A stretch of 64,000 bases of DNA from Bacillota bacterium (GTDB lineage: Bacteria > Bacillota > Clostridia > Acetivibrionales > DTU013), in the NCBI GenBank assembly GCA_023411715.1, contig JAEYOM010000020.1, positions 8,148-72,147 of the forward strand, given 5' to 3'. The notes beneath the pieces were generated by a model that saw nothing but the letters and a program-made list of their open reading frames with translations, was not told the origin of the DNA and ran no database searches. Position numbers and translations under genes: made by a program. This document shows positions 45,577 through 53,417 of the stretch, piece by piece. Each line of letters opens with the position of its first letter. Position 1 is the stretch's first letter.

Positions 45577-47019
45577 TTATAATTTCCTCACCGATCCATG
45601 ACCGCCGAAGATCCTGAAACCGTTCTTCCCCACGCTGTCGATCAGCTTGAAAACTTCGCTGCGCATGTTCGCCGCGCAGCTCGAATTGGTATTGACGCTC
45701 GTCATGAGATAAGGCGCAAGTGAATTGAATTCGGCTCTTTCCTCCGACAGGCCGTCTATATTGACATATATGTCCCCGGTGAAGATCATCCGATATTTTC
45801 TGCACAGGAAGACCATCTCACCGAAAAGATGACCGCCGCTTCCCTCGTATACTTCCAGCTCGATACCTCCGAAATTGACTGTGTCAATATGCAGAAGTTC
45901 TTCATGCTCCTTCGGCACTTCATGGCCTATGATACGGAACCTTTCGGGTATAGGCGGCGTATAGTCCGTTATTATCCTGCTCAGTTTGCTGTAACCTATG
46001 AAGAAATTGTTCAGTTCCCTGTAATCAGGCTCGCCGTTGAATTGCCTGATCAGGCTGTCCGCACTTTTTTGATTCAGAAAGATACCCGCGTCCCTGAGAA
46101 CGGACAGCAGACCACAGTGATCCACGTCGGCATGGGTCACAAGTATGCTTTTCCTGCGTTTGTCAAAGTCAGGGAACAAATTGTGGAATATCCCGAGCAT
46201 TTCGTCGGCATAAACCGCGAAGCCCGTGTCGATAAACAAAAGCTCGTCCGTTTGTTCAAATATATACGTATTGCTGCCACAGGGCGGTTCGATCATATGG
46301 AGCCTGATATCCGGACTTATCTCGCAGCTGTTGATATCCGCGTTAAAGCTTTCTCCTTTATGCGAGGAAACGAATTCCGCAAAGCGCCTTATGTAATTGA
46401 ATACCTTTTCGGGGTTTTCGCCTTTGTCCTGCAGCATCTGCAGGCTCCTATTGGCCTCGGATATGAACTCCATCGTCTTTTCCATGCTGAGTCCGAGCAG
46501 CTTTTGTATGTCGTTGCCAAGCCGAATATAGAAAATCGTGTTGTCCAGTGTATTTTCAAGATTGTTGTAATTGATTACATCAACCTGATACAACTCGCTT
46601 ATATCATCCAATATCAGCTTTATCATATCGGGGTTCCCCATCAGCAGCCCCATTTTGAAGTTCTGGTACGTCGTGCCGTTCGCATAGGAATTCATGTACG
46701 ATATATTGATATCGTATCGCTCGAGTATCTTCAGCACCGGATAGACGCCGCCCGGCTCATCCTTGATCTTGATTTCTATAACGATGACTCTGGAGTCCTC
46801 GAGTGAATCGTTCAGGTACCCTATGCTCGCCAATTCCCCTGCGATCCTGTCGAGGTCTTCCTGTTCCGCTTCGACATCGATGAACAGTGTTCTGACGTCG
46901 ATAGCCTTATTATAGCTGACACGGACTATATTGCCGTGATTTCTCATTATGATTTTGGATGCAAGCATGAATGACCCCGGTTTGTCCGGCATCCTGGTCA
47001 CATATATCTGTTTTTTCAT
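45577..47019 (-). CDS. tandem ACT domains fused to a metallo-beta-lactamase-fold hydrolase
   Basis: A 480-residue protein. Two ACT-like regulatory domains come first (about 1-75: IYVTRMPDKPGSFMLASKIIMRNHGNIVRVS; and 78-150: IVIEIKIKDEPGGVYPVLKILERYDINISYM). A helical linker and a metallo-beta-lactamase domain (about 240-480) follow. The metal site is intact: THADVDHCG, His in GSGGHLFGEMV, Asp in FTGDIYV and His near the C-terminus in GGHGS. ACT domains usually bind amino acids, suggesting an allosterically controlled hydrolase; the substrate is unknown. GGGGAGAG lies 4 nt before ATG. Confidence 0.87.
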   Translation of the reverse strand: MKKQIYVTRMPDKPGSFMLASKIIMRNHGNIVRVSYNKAIDVRTLFIDVEAEQEDLDRIAGELASIGYLNDSLEDSRVIVIEIKIKDEPGGVYPVLKILERYDINISYMNSYANGTTYQNFKMGLLMGNPDMIKLILDDISELYQVDVINYNNLENTLDNTIFYIRLGNDIQKLLGLSMEKTMEFISEANRSLQMLQDKGENPEKVFNYIRRFAEFVSSHKGESFNADINSCEISPDIRLHMIEPPCGSNTYIFEQTDELLFIDTGFAVYADEMLGIFHNLFPDFDKRRKSILVTHADVDHCGLLSVLRDAGIFLNQKSADSLIRQFNGEPDYRELNNFFIGYSKLSRIITDYTPPIPERFRIIGHEVPKEHEELLHIDTVNFGGIELEVYEGSGGHLFGEMVFLCRKYRMIFTGDIYVNIDGLSEERAEFNSLAPYLMTSVNTNSSCAANMRSEVFKLIDSVGKNGFRIFGGHGSVRKL

Positions 47020-47216
47020 TTCTCTCCCCTTTATTATATTATACCTCTTATGCTGCCGGATAGTTATTGAAAAGGTGAAACCCGAGTAAGGGAAAAAAAC
47101 ATAACTTATTCAGAAATTGACCAGGATTTGAATAATGATGGGGTAAAAGTAAAAATAAGTAAAAAAAGGAGATAGCTACTACTTTAATTTTAATCTAAAT
47201 TAATGAGAACATAAAA

Positions 47217-47254
47217 GGGGCTGTCTCATAATAAACTTTGAGATAGCTCTTTTG
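47217..47254. repeat. inverted repeat GGGGCTGTCTCA / TGAGATAGCTCT
   Basis: The arms AGGGGCTGTCTCA and TGAGATAGCTCT flank a short loop. GGGGCTGTCTCA-like ends are common at IS1182-type insertion sequences, so this may be a relic end pair or a small hairpin element. A trailing TTTT could also make it a weak terminator. The stretch 47020-47216 holds no gene that I can see. Confidence 0.5.
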
Positions 47255-47271
47255 ACGAAAAAACACAAAAT

Positions 47272-47320
47272 GCGCTGCAAACATTTAAATTCTCAACTAT
47301 TTTTGCTGATATGAACATGT
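47272..47320. repeat. dispersed repeat copy 1
   Basis: The segment starting GCTGCAAACATTTAAATTCT matches 49181-49220 at 36 of 40 positions in the same orientation. It is probably a decayed fragment of a mobile element. Confidence 0.75.
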
Positions 47321-47530
47321 TGAGTAGACATCGTCTTTTATCATAGAATACATTTTTACATGAGTACTGACGTAATATACCCTCAAAATGCATACCTGAT
47401 TTCTCCATAACTCTTGCGGATTATGTCATTTAGCTTTCAGTATTATACTTGTTGTTCACAAAAATAATAGATTTACATAATGTATAACATAGTTCTTTAC
47501 TGTAAATAAATTTAGGAGGTAGATATAAAT

Positions 47531-47620
47531 ATGTATGGCAATGATGATAGGCAATTTGGAGGTTTTCCCGGTGGAGTCGGAGGACCCGGAGGATTCGGAG
47601 GATTGGGCGGTGTGTTCTAA
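47531..47620 (+). CDS. 29-residue glycine-rich peptide
   Basis: A small gene with a strong ribosome site (AGGAGG, 47514-47519) 11 nt before ATG, and a terminator downstream. The product starts MYGNDDRQFGGFPGG and continues with Gly/Phe/Pro/Val repeats to GGLGGVF. There is no membrane helix or signal. Short Gly-rich peptides of this sort are seen among spore-coat and crust components, but that is only a resemblance. Signals at both ends make it more than chance. Confidence 0.65.
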   Translation: MYGNDDRQFGGFPGGVGGPGGFGGLGGVF

Positions 47621-47674
47621 AACCGAATTCCATTTTTACCGGTATGCAGTCAAAAGTCTGATGCAAGCGATAAG

Positions 47675-47700
47675 GACGGCTCGAATTTCGGGCCGTTTCT
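47675..47700 (+). terminator. terminator after the glycine-rich peptide gene
   Basis: ACGGCTCGAA pairs with TTCGGGCCGT, followed by TTCT. It is modest in T content but well placed. Confidence 0.65.
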
Positions 47701-47745
47701 CATAAGCCTTATTCTACATTACCTGACAAGCATGAAGCATTGATA

Positions 47746-48789
47746 TTACTCCATGATTGTATTTGTCTGTCCAAGTGCCTGTTTAAGGCCATAAGCTAAT
47801 CTTTCAGGATTATCTACAGCCCAAAAATGGAGGAAAAGCAATCTGGGTGACTCATAAAGCATATGGTTGTGAATGGCAGTAATAGTAATACCATATTGTT
47901 TTAGCGTTCGAACAACCGGATTCACCTCATTGGCAATCAGGACAAAGTCCCCTGTAGTAGCAGCTATTTGACCTTCAGCCTGAAGATTGATTGCTTGAGA
48001 AATTCCCATACTCGGTGGTATTTCTACTCCAAACTCTTTTATTGCGTCGGCTCTGGGATATGAAAACTGGATTACTTTGCCGATACGGGTGCCTTTCTTT
48101 CCCATAATTCCTTCAACTGTGCTCCAAAACTCCTGCGGTAAGGTCTGGCTTGCTGGATGATCTGTAAGTGGAGTTTGGGTTACGGAAATAACATTTTTTA
48201 CGCCCTGCGCTATCTTTATTGCATCTCCTATACCAAAGATGTGTAAATACATAATCCGGGGCAATTCATTAAGCAGGTGATTGTGTAGAGCTGTTATTTC
48301 AAAACCATTTGCAATCAGCTGTAAAATAACCGGATCAATTTCACTCTCCAGAAGGACAAGATCACCCATCACCATGCTTTGATTGCCTACCTGATGAAAA
48401 GCCATCCAGGAGGTAAGAGCAAGCTCTGGCTCAATTGAAATAGGTCCAATACTTACTTTTAAGTCATAACGAGGAAATGTGAACTTTAAAACTCCATCCT
48501 GCATAGTACCTTTTTTGCCAATTATCTTCTCAATTGATTCCCGATTTATGGGATTTTGAACTTGAGCAGGATAGTCAGGTACTGAAGCATGGTTTACTCC
48601 TGCTAATGGATAAAGCGGATCAATCGGTTGAAAACTCTTCTCTATAGGGCCATTAAGCTTTTGTCCAGTATAAATGAAATATGGACAAAAGATATTATTT
48701 GCTTGTGCTAATCTCTGTACAGTTATACCAAACCGTTGAGCAATATTCTGTAATGAGTCACCAGACTGTACTGTATATAAGATTGACAT
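47746..48789 (-). CDS. LysM domain plus two DUF1259 (LppY/LpqO-like) domains
   Basis: A 347-residue protein. Residues 3-45 are a LysM peptidoglycan-binding domain (YTVQSGDSLQNIAQRFGI). Two tandem copies of DUF1259 follow (about 80-205 and 215-347). They are recognisable by the paired motifs ITALHNHLLNELPRIMYLHIFGIGDA and ITAIHNHMLYESPRLLFLHFWAVDNP. There is no signal peptide, so it might be a spore-coat or cortex protein rather than secreted. ATG 48789 has AGGAGG 7 nt upstream. It lies in an AT-richer segment bounded by the two dispersed repeats. Confidence 0.85.
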   Translation of the reverse strand: MSILYTVQSGDSLQNIAQRFGITVQRLAQANNIFCPYFIYTGQKLNGPIEKSFQPIDPLYPLAGVNHASVPDYPAQVQNPINRESIEKIIGKKGTMQDGVLKFTFPRYDLKVSIGPISIEPELALTSWMAFHQVGNQSMVMGDLVLLESEIDPVILQLIANGFEITALHNHLLNELPRIMYLHIFGIGDAIKIAQGVKNVISVTQTPLTDHPASQTLPQEFWSTVEGIMGKKGTRIGKVIQFSYPRADAIKEFGVEIPPSMGISQAINLQAEGQIAATTGDFVLIANEVNPVVRTLKQYGITITAIHNHMLYESPRLLFLHFWAVDNPERLAYGLKQALGQTNTIME

Positions 48790-49249
48790 TCTTTTACCTC
48801 CTGGAAACACAAATAACGACTAACCACTTTATTTATTTTATGTCAATTTGATAAATTAGTTACCAGTAAGGAAGCACGTTTAGATAAAGTTATTGATCCG
48901 CATCTCCGCTATTCCGGGTCGTTACTTTACCTGATATCATAATTGTGAAGATCGGTTGACACCTTGATTTTATGGTATATATTGCTTCTCGATATTTGTA
49001 ACCACCCCGTTGTTAATGACAATCCAATATAGAGAGACGTCTTGAAGCTTATTAAGACTGGTTAAACTCATTCATACTTACTGCTTTGGGTTGGCAATCA
49101 TCCCAATATATTCTATTTGTATAATCGTATTGGATTCTTATACTGCATAATACCCTCCCTGATTACTATTCAATTATATCGCTGCAAACGTTTGAATTCT
49201 CGACTATTATTGCTGATATGTTCATAATGTATATTAGTAAAAAGCTGAT
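48790..49249. other. AT-rich gene-free stretch
   Basis: No reading frame here looks real. It contains the second dispersed repeat near its right end. I see no riboswitch or tRNA. Confidence 0.5.
49180..49230. repeat. dispersed repeat copy 2
   Basis: A direct-orientation copy of the element at 47272, with 36 of 40 matching bases from GCTGCAAACGTTTGAATTCT onwards, then diverging. Together the copies bracket 1.9 kb holding the Gly-rich peptide and the LysM gene. Confidence 0.75.
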
Positions 49250-49570
49250 TTAGTCGGGAGATACGACCTTTAACCCTACTATTCCAACCACTATAAGCCC
49301 AACACAAATTGGCCTTATTATATCAACAGGCTCTTTAAACAATATTATTCCTAAAATTACAGTACCAACCGTACCAATTCCAGTCCAAATAGCGTATGCT
49401 CTGCCTAAGGGAAGACTCTTTAACGCCAACGATAAAAAATAAAAACTTGCTATCATTCCCACAATCGTAAATATGCTTGGTATAAGCTTTGTAAATCCCT
49501 GCGAGTACTTTAGCCCCACAGCCCACCCCATTTCAAACAGACCTGCCACAATCAATATTAGCCATTTCAT
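49250..49570 (-). CDS. gdx: SMR-family guanidinium exporter (Gdx/SugE)
   Basis: A 106-residue, four-helix small multidrug resistance protein. The N-terminus AGLFEMGWAVGLKYSQGFT carries the essential Glu13 and the GWAVGLKYS signature of the Gdx (SugE) subgroup, which exchanges guanidinium for protons. The guanidine-I riboswitch in its leader agrees fully. AAGGAGAG precedes ATG. Confidence 0.93.
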   Translation of the reverse strand: MKWLILIVAGLFEMGWAVGLKYSQGFTKLIPSIFTIVGMIASFYFLSLALKSLPLGRAYAIWTGIGTVGTVILGIILFKEPVDIIRPICVGLIVVGIVGLKVVSPD

Positions 49571-49600
49571 AAGTTACACTCTCCTTGAAATAATTAAAAT

Positions 49601-49722
49601 AAAAAAGCCATAGTGATATTTCAAAATATCTCCCAGGCTTTTATCCTTCCGTGAACACAATAAATTGTGAGTTTTATCTTGGACCAGACCAGTAATTTAT
49701 TTGTAACTGCGGAACCCTATAA
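49601..49722 (-). promoter_or_regulatory. guanidine-I (ykkC) riboswitch with terminator
   Basis: On the minus strand the leader contains TAGGGTTCCGCAG, then ACTGGTCTGGTCCAAGA, then CACGGAAGGATAAAAGCC and TGGGAGA: the conserved blocks of the ykkC/guanidine-I aptamer in the right order. A terminator, AAAGCCTGGGAGATATT/AATATCACTATGGCTTTTTT (49601-49640), overlaps its 3' end. Guanidine binding should prevent termination and switch on the exporter. Confidence 0.92.
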
Positions 49723-49782
49723 AACTTTTAACTATTAAAATTTTATTTAGCACTCGAATAATAGCAAAAAATATATCGTTAG

Positions 49783-51348
49783 TCAATAAGCACTTCGGTC
49801 ATCTTCCTGTTCTGCCGTCCCAGTAGCATCCGCCGTCTCGGACGATCCTGTCTGCTCTATTTGCTCCGTTCGTACTGTTTGCTCTGTTTGTTCCGCCAGT
49901 TTTTCCCCTACTTCCGGTTTATCGGCCAATTCCTTTGAGGCCTCCGTGGAAAAACCGGATCTATTACCAGATGTGAGGGTAATTCCGGGCTTGAGGATAC
50001 TTCCTGCAATCAACGTTCTTCTTGAATATCTGGCCTTAAGCCGCATCACCAGGTAGATAGCGGTGAACAGCACAACCAGTGAAATTCCTGCAAACAGTCC
50101 GGACGCCTGTCCCGGTATGAAAGGCATGCTTAGCATGGCAATAACAAGCATTACAAGGACTGCCCACGTCGTATATGGATACCCCGGCATCTGGCACTTT
50201 CCGTCGGGCGGGCAGCCAAAGCGCTTTCGGTAGCGAAGCTGCGTAGCCATGATGGATGCGTATGTGAAAAGTAGTGCAAAGCCCCCGGAGCTTATAAGAA
50301 ACAGGTATACCCTCGGCAGCAGCAGCCCGAGGCCAAGCCCAGCCAGCATGGCCAGACCCGAAAACAATATCCCCCTGTAGGGAACTTCGTTCTTATCCTT
50401 GAGCCACACGGGCGCATGGCCTTCATCGGTTAAAGAGCGTATCATCCTGCCGAGGCCGAACATTGCCGCAAGCATCGTGGATAATATCGCAGTGACCAGT
50501 ACGGCATTAAGAGCCGTTCCTGCCCAGGTCACACCCTGTCTGGCAAGAGCCGCCACCATCGGGCTCATATTTTCACCCAGTACCGCCGTGGGAACGAGCG
50601 GAAGTATGGCCAGAGCAGTCAGTATATACAGGCTGATGAGGCTCAATACGGTACTTCTGATAGCACGCGGGACGATCTTTCTGGGATTTTCCGCTTCCGA
50701 GGCGGCAAGGCCGATCACTTCAAAGCCTGAGTATGCAAACATAACTATCAGCATGCTACCGGCGATTCCTTTCAAACCGCCCGGCATCACAGGTTCTCCT
50801 GCCAGCGCGCCGATGCCCACGGCCCGCGTGCCCGGAAACAGGCCGATGACCAGAAGCAGCGCAAATATTATGAATGAAACGATCGTAATAAGTTTTATCG
50901 CGGCAAGGCCGCTTTCAAGCTTGCTCAGCTGTCTGGCTCCAAGAAGGTTGAGCAGGGTGACTCCAATGATAATAAGGCTGCCGAGCAGCGGCAGCGACAG
51001 GTTCGGGATCCATTTGCGCACCAATATCGATATGGCGGTAGCTTCGCTCGACATGGCAAGTATCATTCCCGACCAATAGACCCATCCGACTACGAAACCC
51101 GCGCCGGGGCCGAAGGCCTGCGCGGCGAAAGCCCGGAACGAACCTGCCCCCGGATTCGCCACTGTCATTTCCGATAATGCGTAAAGTATGAAATATACAA
51201 GTATGCCTGCCAGCGCATAGTTTATTATGACGGAAGGACCCGCGGCGTGTATCGCCACCGAGGTGCCGAGGAAAAACGAGCCTCCTATGACCGTCCCCAG
51301 TGACATCATTGTAAGCTGCCACGCCGACAAACCTTTTCGTTTCTCCAT
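49783..51348 (-). CDS. APC-family amino-acid permease
   Basis: A 521-residue transporter with 12 predicted helices. The APC start is LSAWQLTMMSLGTVIGGSFFLG, with the helix-6 region FAYSGFEVIGLAASEAENP. It imports or exchanges an amino acid that cannot be identified. The last 90 residues are a polar, Glu/Thr/Gln-rich cytoplasmic tail with repeated EQTEQ-like units, unusual for the family. GGAG stands about 10 nt before ATG. Confidence 0.9.
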   Translation of the reverse strand: MEKRKGLSAWQLTMMSLGTVIGGSFFLGTSVAIHAAGPSVIINYALAGILVYFILYALSEMTVANPGAGSFRAFAAQAFGPGAGFVVGWVYWSGMILAMSSEATAISILVRKWIPNLSLPLLGSLIIIGVTLLNLLGARQLSKLESGLAAIKLITIVSFIIFALLLVIGLFPGTRAVGIGALAGEPVMPGGLKGIAGSMLIVMFAYSGFEVIGLAASEAENPRKIVPRAIRSTVLSLISLYILTALAILPLVPTAVLGENMSPMVAALARQGVTWAGTALNAVLVTAILSTMLAAMFGLGRMIRSLTDEGHAPVWLKDKNEVPYRGILFSGLAMLAGLGLGLLLPRVYLFLISSGGFALLFTYASIMATQLRYRKRFGCPPDGKCQMPGYPYTTWAVLVMLVIAMLSMPFIPGQASGLFAGISLVVLFTAIYLVMRLKARYSRRTLIAGSILKPGITLTSGNRSGFSTEASKELADKPEVGEKLAEQTEQTVRTEQIEQTGSSETADATGTAEQEDDRSAY

Positions 51349-51394
51349 ATCAGGATATCTCCATAATGATTTTACGGATTATTATCCCTCAATG

Positions 51395-51435
51395 AAAAAA
51401 ATAAATTCCACCTGAACGTCTCGTCCGGGTGGAAC
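51395..51435 (-). terminator. terminator downstream of rpiA
   Basis: On the minus strand TTCCACCCGGACGAG pairs with CGTTCAGGTGGAA, followed by TTTATTTTTTT. It separates rpiA from the permease gene. Confidence 0.75.
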
Positions 51436-51534
51436 CATGGTCGTAATTACTATTTATATTTTTGTCCGGCGCTTCCGGCTAACTGCCTGCATATAACTTT
51501 GGCCTTATCCCTTACAGACTGACTCCCACACGCC

Positions 51535-51590
51535 TTCACTTACGCGCCTTAACTTACGCGCCTGTACTTACACGCCTTCACTTACGCGCC
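51535..51590. repeat. four 14-bp tandem repeats at the end of rpiA
   Basis: Units TTCACTTACGCGCC, TTAACTTACGCGCC, TGTACTTACACGCC and TTCACTTACGCGCC stand head to tail. The last unit includes the rpiA stop codon and final Ala codon (GGCGCGTAA on the minus strand), so the repeats grew outward from the gene end. Confidence 0.92.
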
Positions 51591-52286
51591 GACCCTTATA
51601 AGTTCGACGGGGAATCCTATAAACAAGCCCGTTTCCAGTACCCCCGGTATGCTCTTCAGATCCTTTTCCGCTGTCGTTCCAATTTCATTGAACATTACAT
51701 CCAGTATGAAGCAGCCGTTTTCAGTGATGACAGGGCCGTCCTTCCCCTTTGCAGGGCGCAGTTTGACACTTGAAACATCAAACTTCACAAGCTGCGATTT
51801 TACGTACATCAAAGCGTCCTGCCAGACTTCAACCGGCACGGGGAAATTGCTTCCGAGCCTCTCGACTATTTTTGACTCATCCACCATTATATAATTCTTC
51901 GGCGCGCTGCTCATCACAAGCTTTTCGTTAAACATCGCCCCACCGCGGCCTTTTATGAGCCTTAGCTTCGAGTCGACCTCGTCGGCTCCGTCAAAAGTCC
52001 AATCGGGTTTTTCATCATTCAGTGATGCGACTGGGATACCCAGTTCATTACATATGAAACGAATCTCTCGTGAAGTCGGTATCGCACGGATAGAGAGATG
52101 CTCGTTCTTCACCCTTGCGGCGATCTCCTTCACAGCCAGGAAAGAAGTAGAACCCGATCCAAAACCTATTACGTCGCCATTTTTGACTTTTGCCGCAAGC
52201 GTCTTCGCTACTTCGAGCTTCTGATCATAATTTGCGATCTCGCCGGACCAGTTGAGAAAACCATATAATTTACTGTCCCAATTCAT
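51582..52286 (-). CDS. rpiA: ribose-5-phosphate isomerase A
   Basis: Interconverts ribose 5-phosphate and ribulose 5-phosphate in the pentose phosphate pathway. At 234 residues it has the RpiA motifs GFGSGSTS, DGADEVDSKLRLIKGRGGA with catalytic Asp and Glu, and the Lys in NEKLV. It has a short N-terminal extension (about 18 residues) before the usual start. CGGAG lies 9 nt before ATG 52286. Confidence 0.95.
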   Translation of the reverse strand: MNWDSKLYGFLNWSGEIANYDQKLEVAKTLAAKVKNGDVIGFGSGSTSFLAVKEIAARVKNEHLSIRAIPTSREIRFICNELGIPVASLNDEKPDWTFDGADEVDSKLRLIKGRGGAMFNEKLVMSSAPKNYIMVDESKIVERLGSNFPVPVEVWQDALMYVKSQLVKFDVSSVKLRPAKGKDGPVITENGCFILDVMFNEIGTTAEKDLKSIPGVLETGLFIGFPVELIRVGA

Positions 52287-52473
52287 ACTTATTGTCTCCG
52301 ATTTCTGATTTGTTAAAGTAAGTTTATTAGTTTACACTTTTCTTAATAATTATGATTCATTGAGACATGCCCGTCAACCTTTTTTTGGCCAGGTACGGCT
52401 TTTTCTGACGGCGTTTTCTGACGGTTCTTTCTAACCGCGTTTTTCGAGACGACCCTCCAGCTAATTACAATAA

Positions 52474-53187
52474 TCAGCGGCCGAAGATCGCCACAGTCTG
52501 GCTGCCTAGTGTAAAGCCTCCGTTCTTCCACTCAAGGATGTTCTGGAAATATCCGAGCCCGTCGGCATGATACCTTCCCGAGATTTGCTGGAAGGCCAGC
52601 AGTTCATAAATCCTATCGCCGTCAAAGTCCACAGGGTACAGGACGCTGAGCGGGTCCACCCAGCCGCTTATCGGAGCCTTCAGTTTGCCGCTGCTGTCGT
52701 ATATCTCATTGAGGTAGTCCCGACCCTTGTATGTCAGATCGATGACGTATCTCATATTGTTTTTCCTGCTCAAGGCCTCCACCCGGTAATTATCCATGTA
52801 GGTGACGTCATATTTGTACTGATCGTTATATACGTCCGAGTCAAAAATAAGTTTAGGTATATTGCCTGCAAAGGAATAAACGTAATCGAATGTAAAAGCG
52901 CCGCTGCCGCCTGAATTTATACTCACAAGTATATCGGCAATGCGGTCTCCGGTAAAATCGGCCAGAAACAGTGCCGGGGCGTAACCGGCATTATTGCGCA
53001 GCGGAATTGCAGTCGTCCTGCCTGTCGAGCCGTCCTGGATCACAAGCGTGATATTCTGGATAAACGGTGAATCCGGTGTTTCCGTGCCGGTCAGAAATAC
53101 GTTGTCGGGGATCCCGTCACCGTTGACGTCCCCCTGAGCAGAAGCCGCAATAAAAGGAGATGCTCTGTTCGTTGAATAAAGATACAT
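52474..53187 (-). CDS. FG-GAP/VCBS-like repeat protein
   Basis: A 237-residue protein with Ca2+-loop motifs typical of integrin-like beta-propeller repeats: DVNGDGIPDNVFL near residue 20, DFTGDRIADILV near 95 and DFDGDRIYELL near 190. There is no signal peptide or anchor. Similar short VCBS proteins occur in spore-formers, but their function is unknown. AAAGGG precedes the start by 7 nt. Confidence 0.78.
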   Translation of the reverse strand: MYLYSTNRASPFIAASAQGDVNGDGIPDNVFLTGTETPDSPFIQNITLVIQDGSTGRTTAIPLRNNAGYAPALFLADFTGDRIADILVSINSGGSGAFTFDYVYSFAGNIPKLIFDSDVYNDQYKYDVTYMDNYRVEALSRKNNMRYVIDLTYKGRDYLNEIYDSSGKLKAPISGWVDPLSVLYPVDFDGDRIYELLAFQQISGRYHADGLGYFQNILEWKNGGFTLGSQTVAIFGR

Positions 53188-53270
53188 AATGACACCCTTT
53201 CAAATCAATATCATGTAGTATAATATGTGCCGGGACGTCTTGATGCCCATGCGTAAATACCTTATGAACG

Positions 53271-53346
53271 GCATGATAACGCGTAAACTGCATGATAACC
53301 CGTAAACGGCATGATAACGCGTAAACTGCATGATAACCCGTAAACT
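53271..53346. repeat. four 19-bp tandem repeats upstream of the helicase
   Basis: Alternating units GCATGATAACGCGTAAACT and GCATGATAACCCGTAAACG, each present twice (the fourth ends CT), fill 76 bp immediately before the helicase promoter. There are no spacers, so it is not CRISPR. A weaker related segment precedes them near 53245. Confidence 0.93.
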
Positions 53347-53356
53347 GGTTGAGCTA

Positions 53357-53384
53357 TGGACAATGCCAGAGTTAATGGTATAAT
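53357..53384 (+). promoter_or_regulatory. promoter of the DEAD-box helicase
   Basis: TGGACA (53357-53362) and TATAAT (53379-53384) with 16 bp spacing, 11 bp downstream of the tandem repeats. Confidence 0.65.
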
Positions 53385-53417
53385 GATAGAAGTTTGAATA
53401 TAAGAAAGAAGATACTG

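Noticed and set aside
51395..51435. possible T-box upstream of the amino-acid permease
   Set aside because: The hairpin lacks the TGGNACC-GCG core and stem I motifs; it is an ordinary terminator after rpiA.
53271..53346. possible CRISPR array
   Set aside because: Units are directly adjacent with no spacers, and no cas genes are present.
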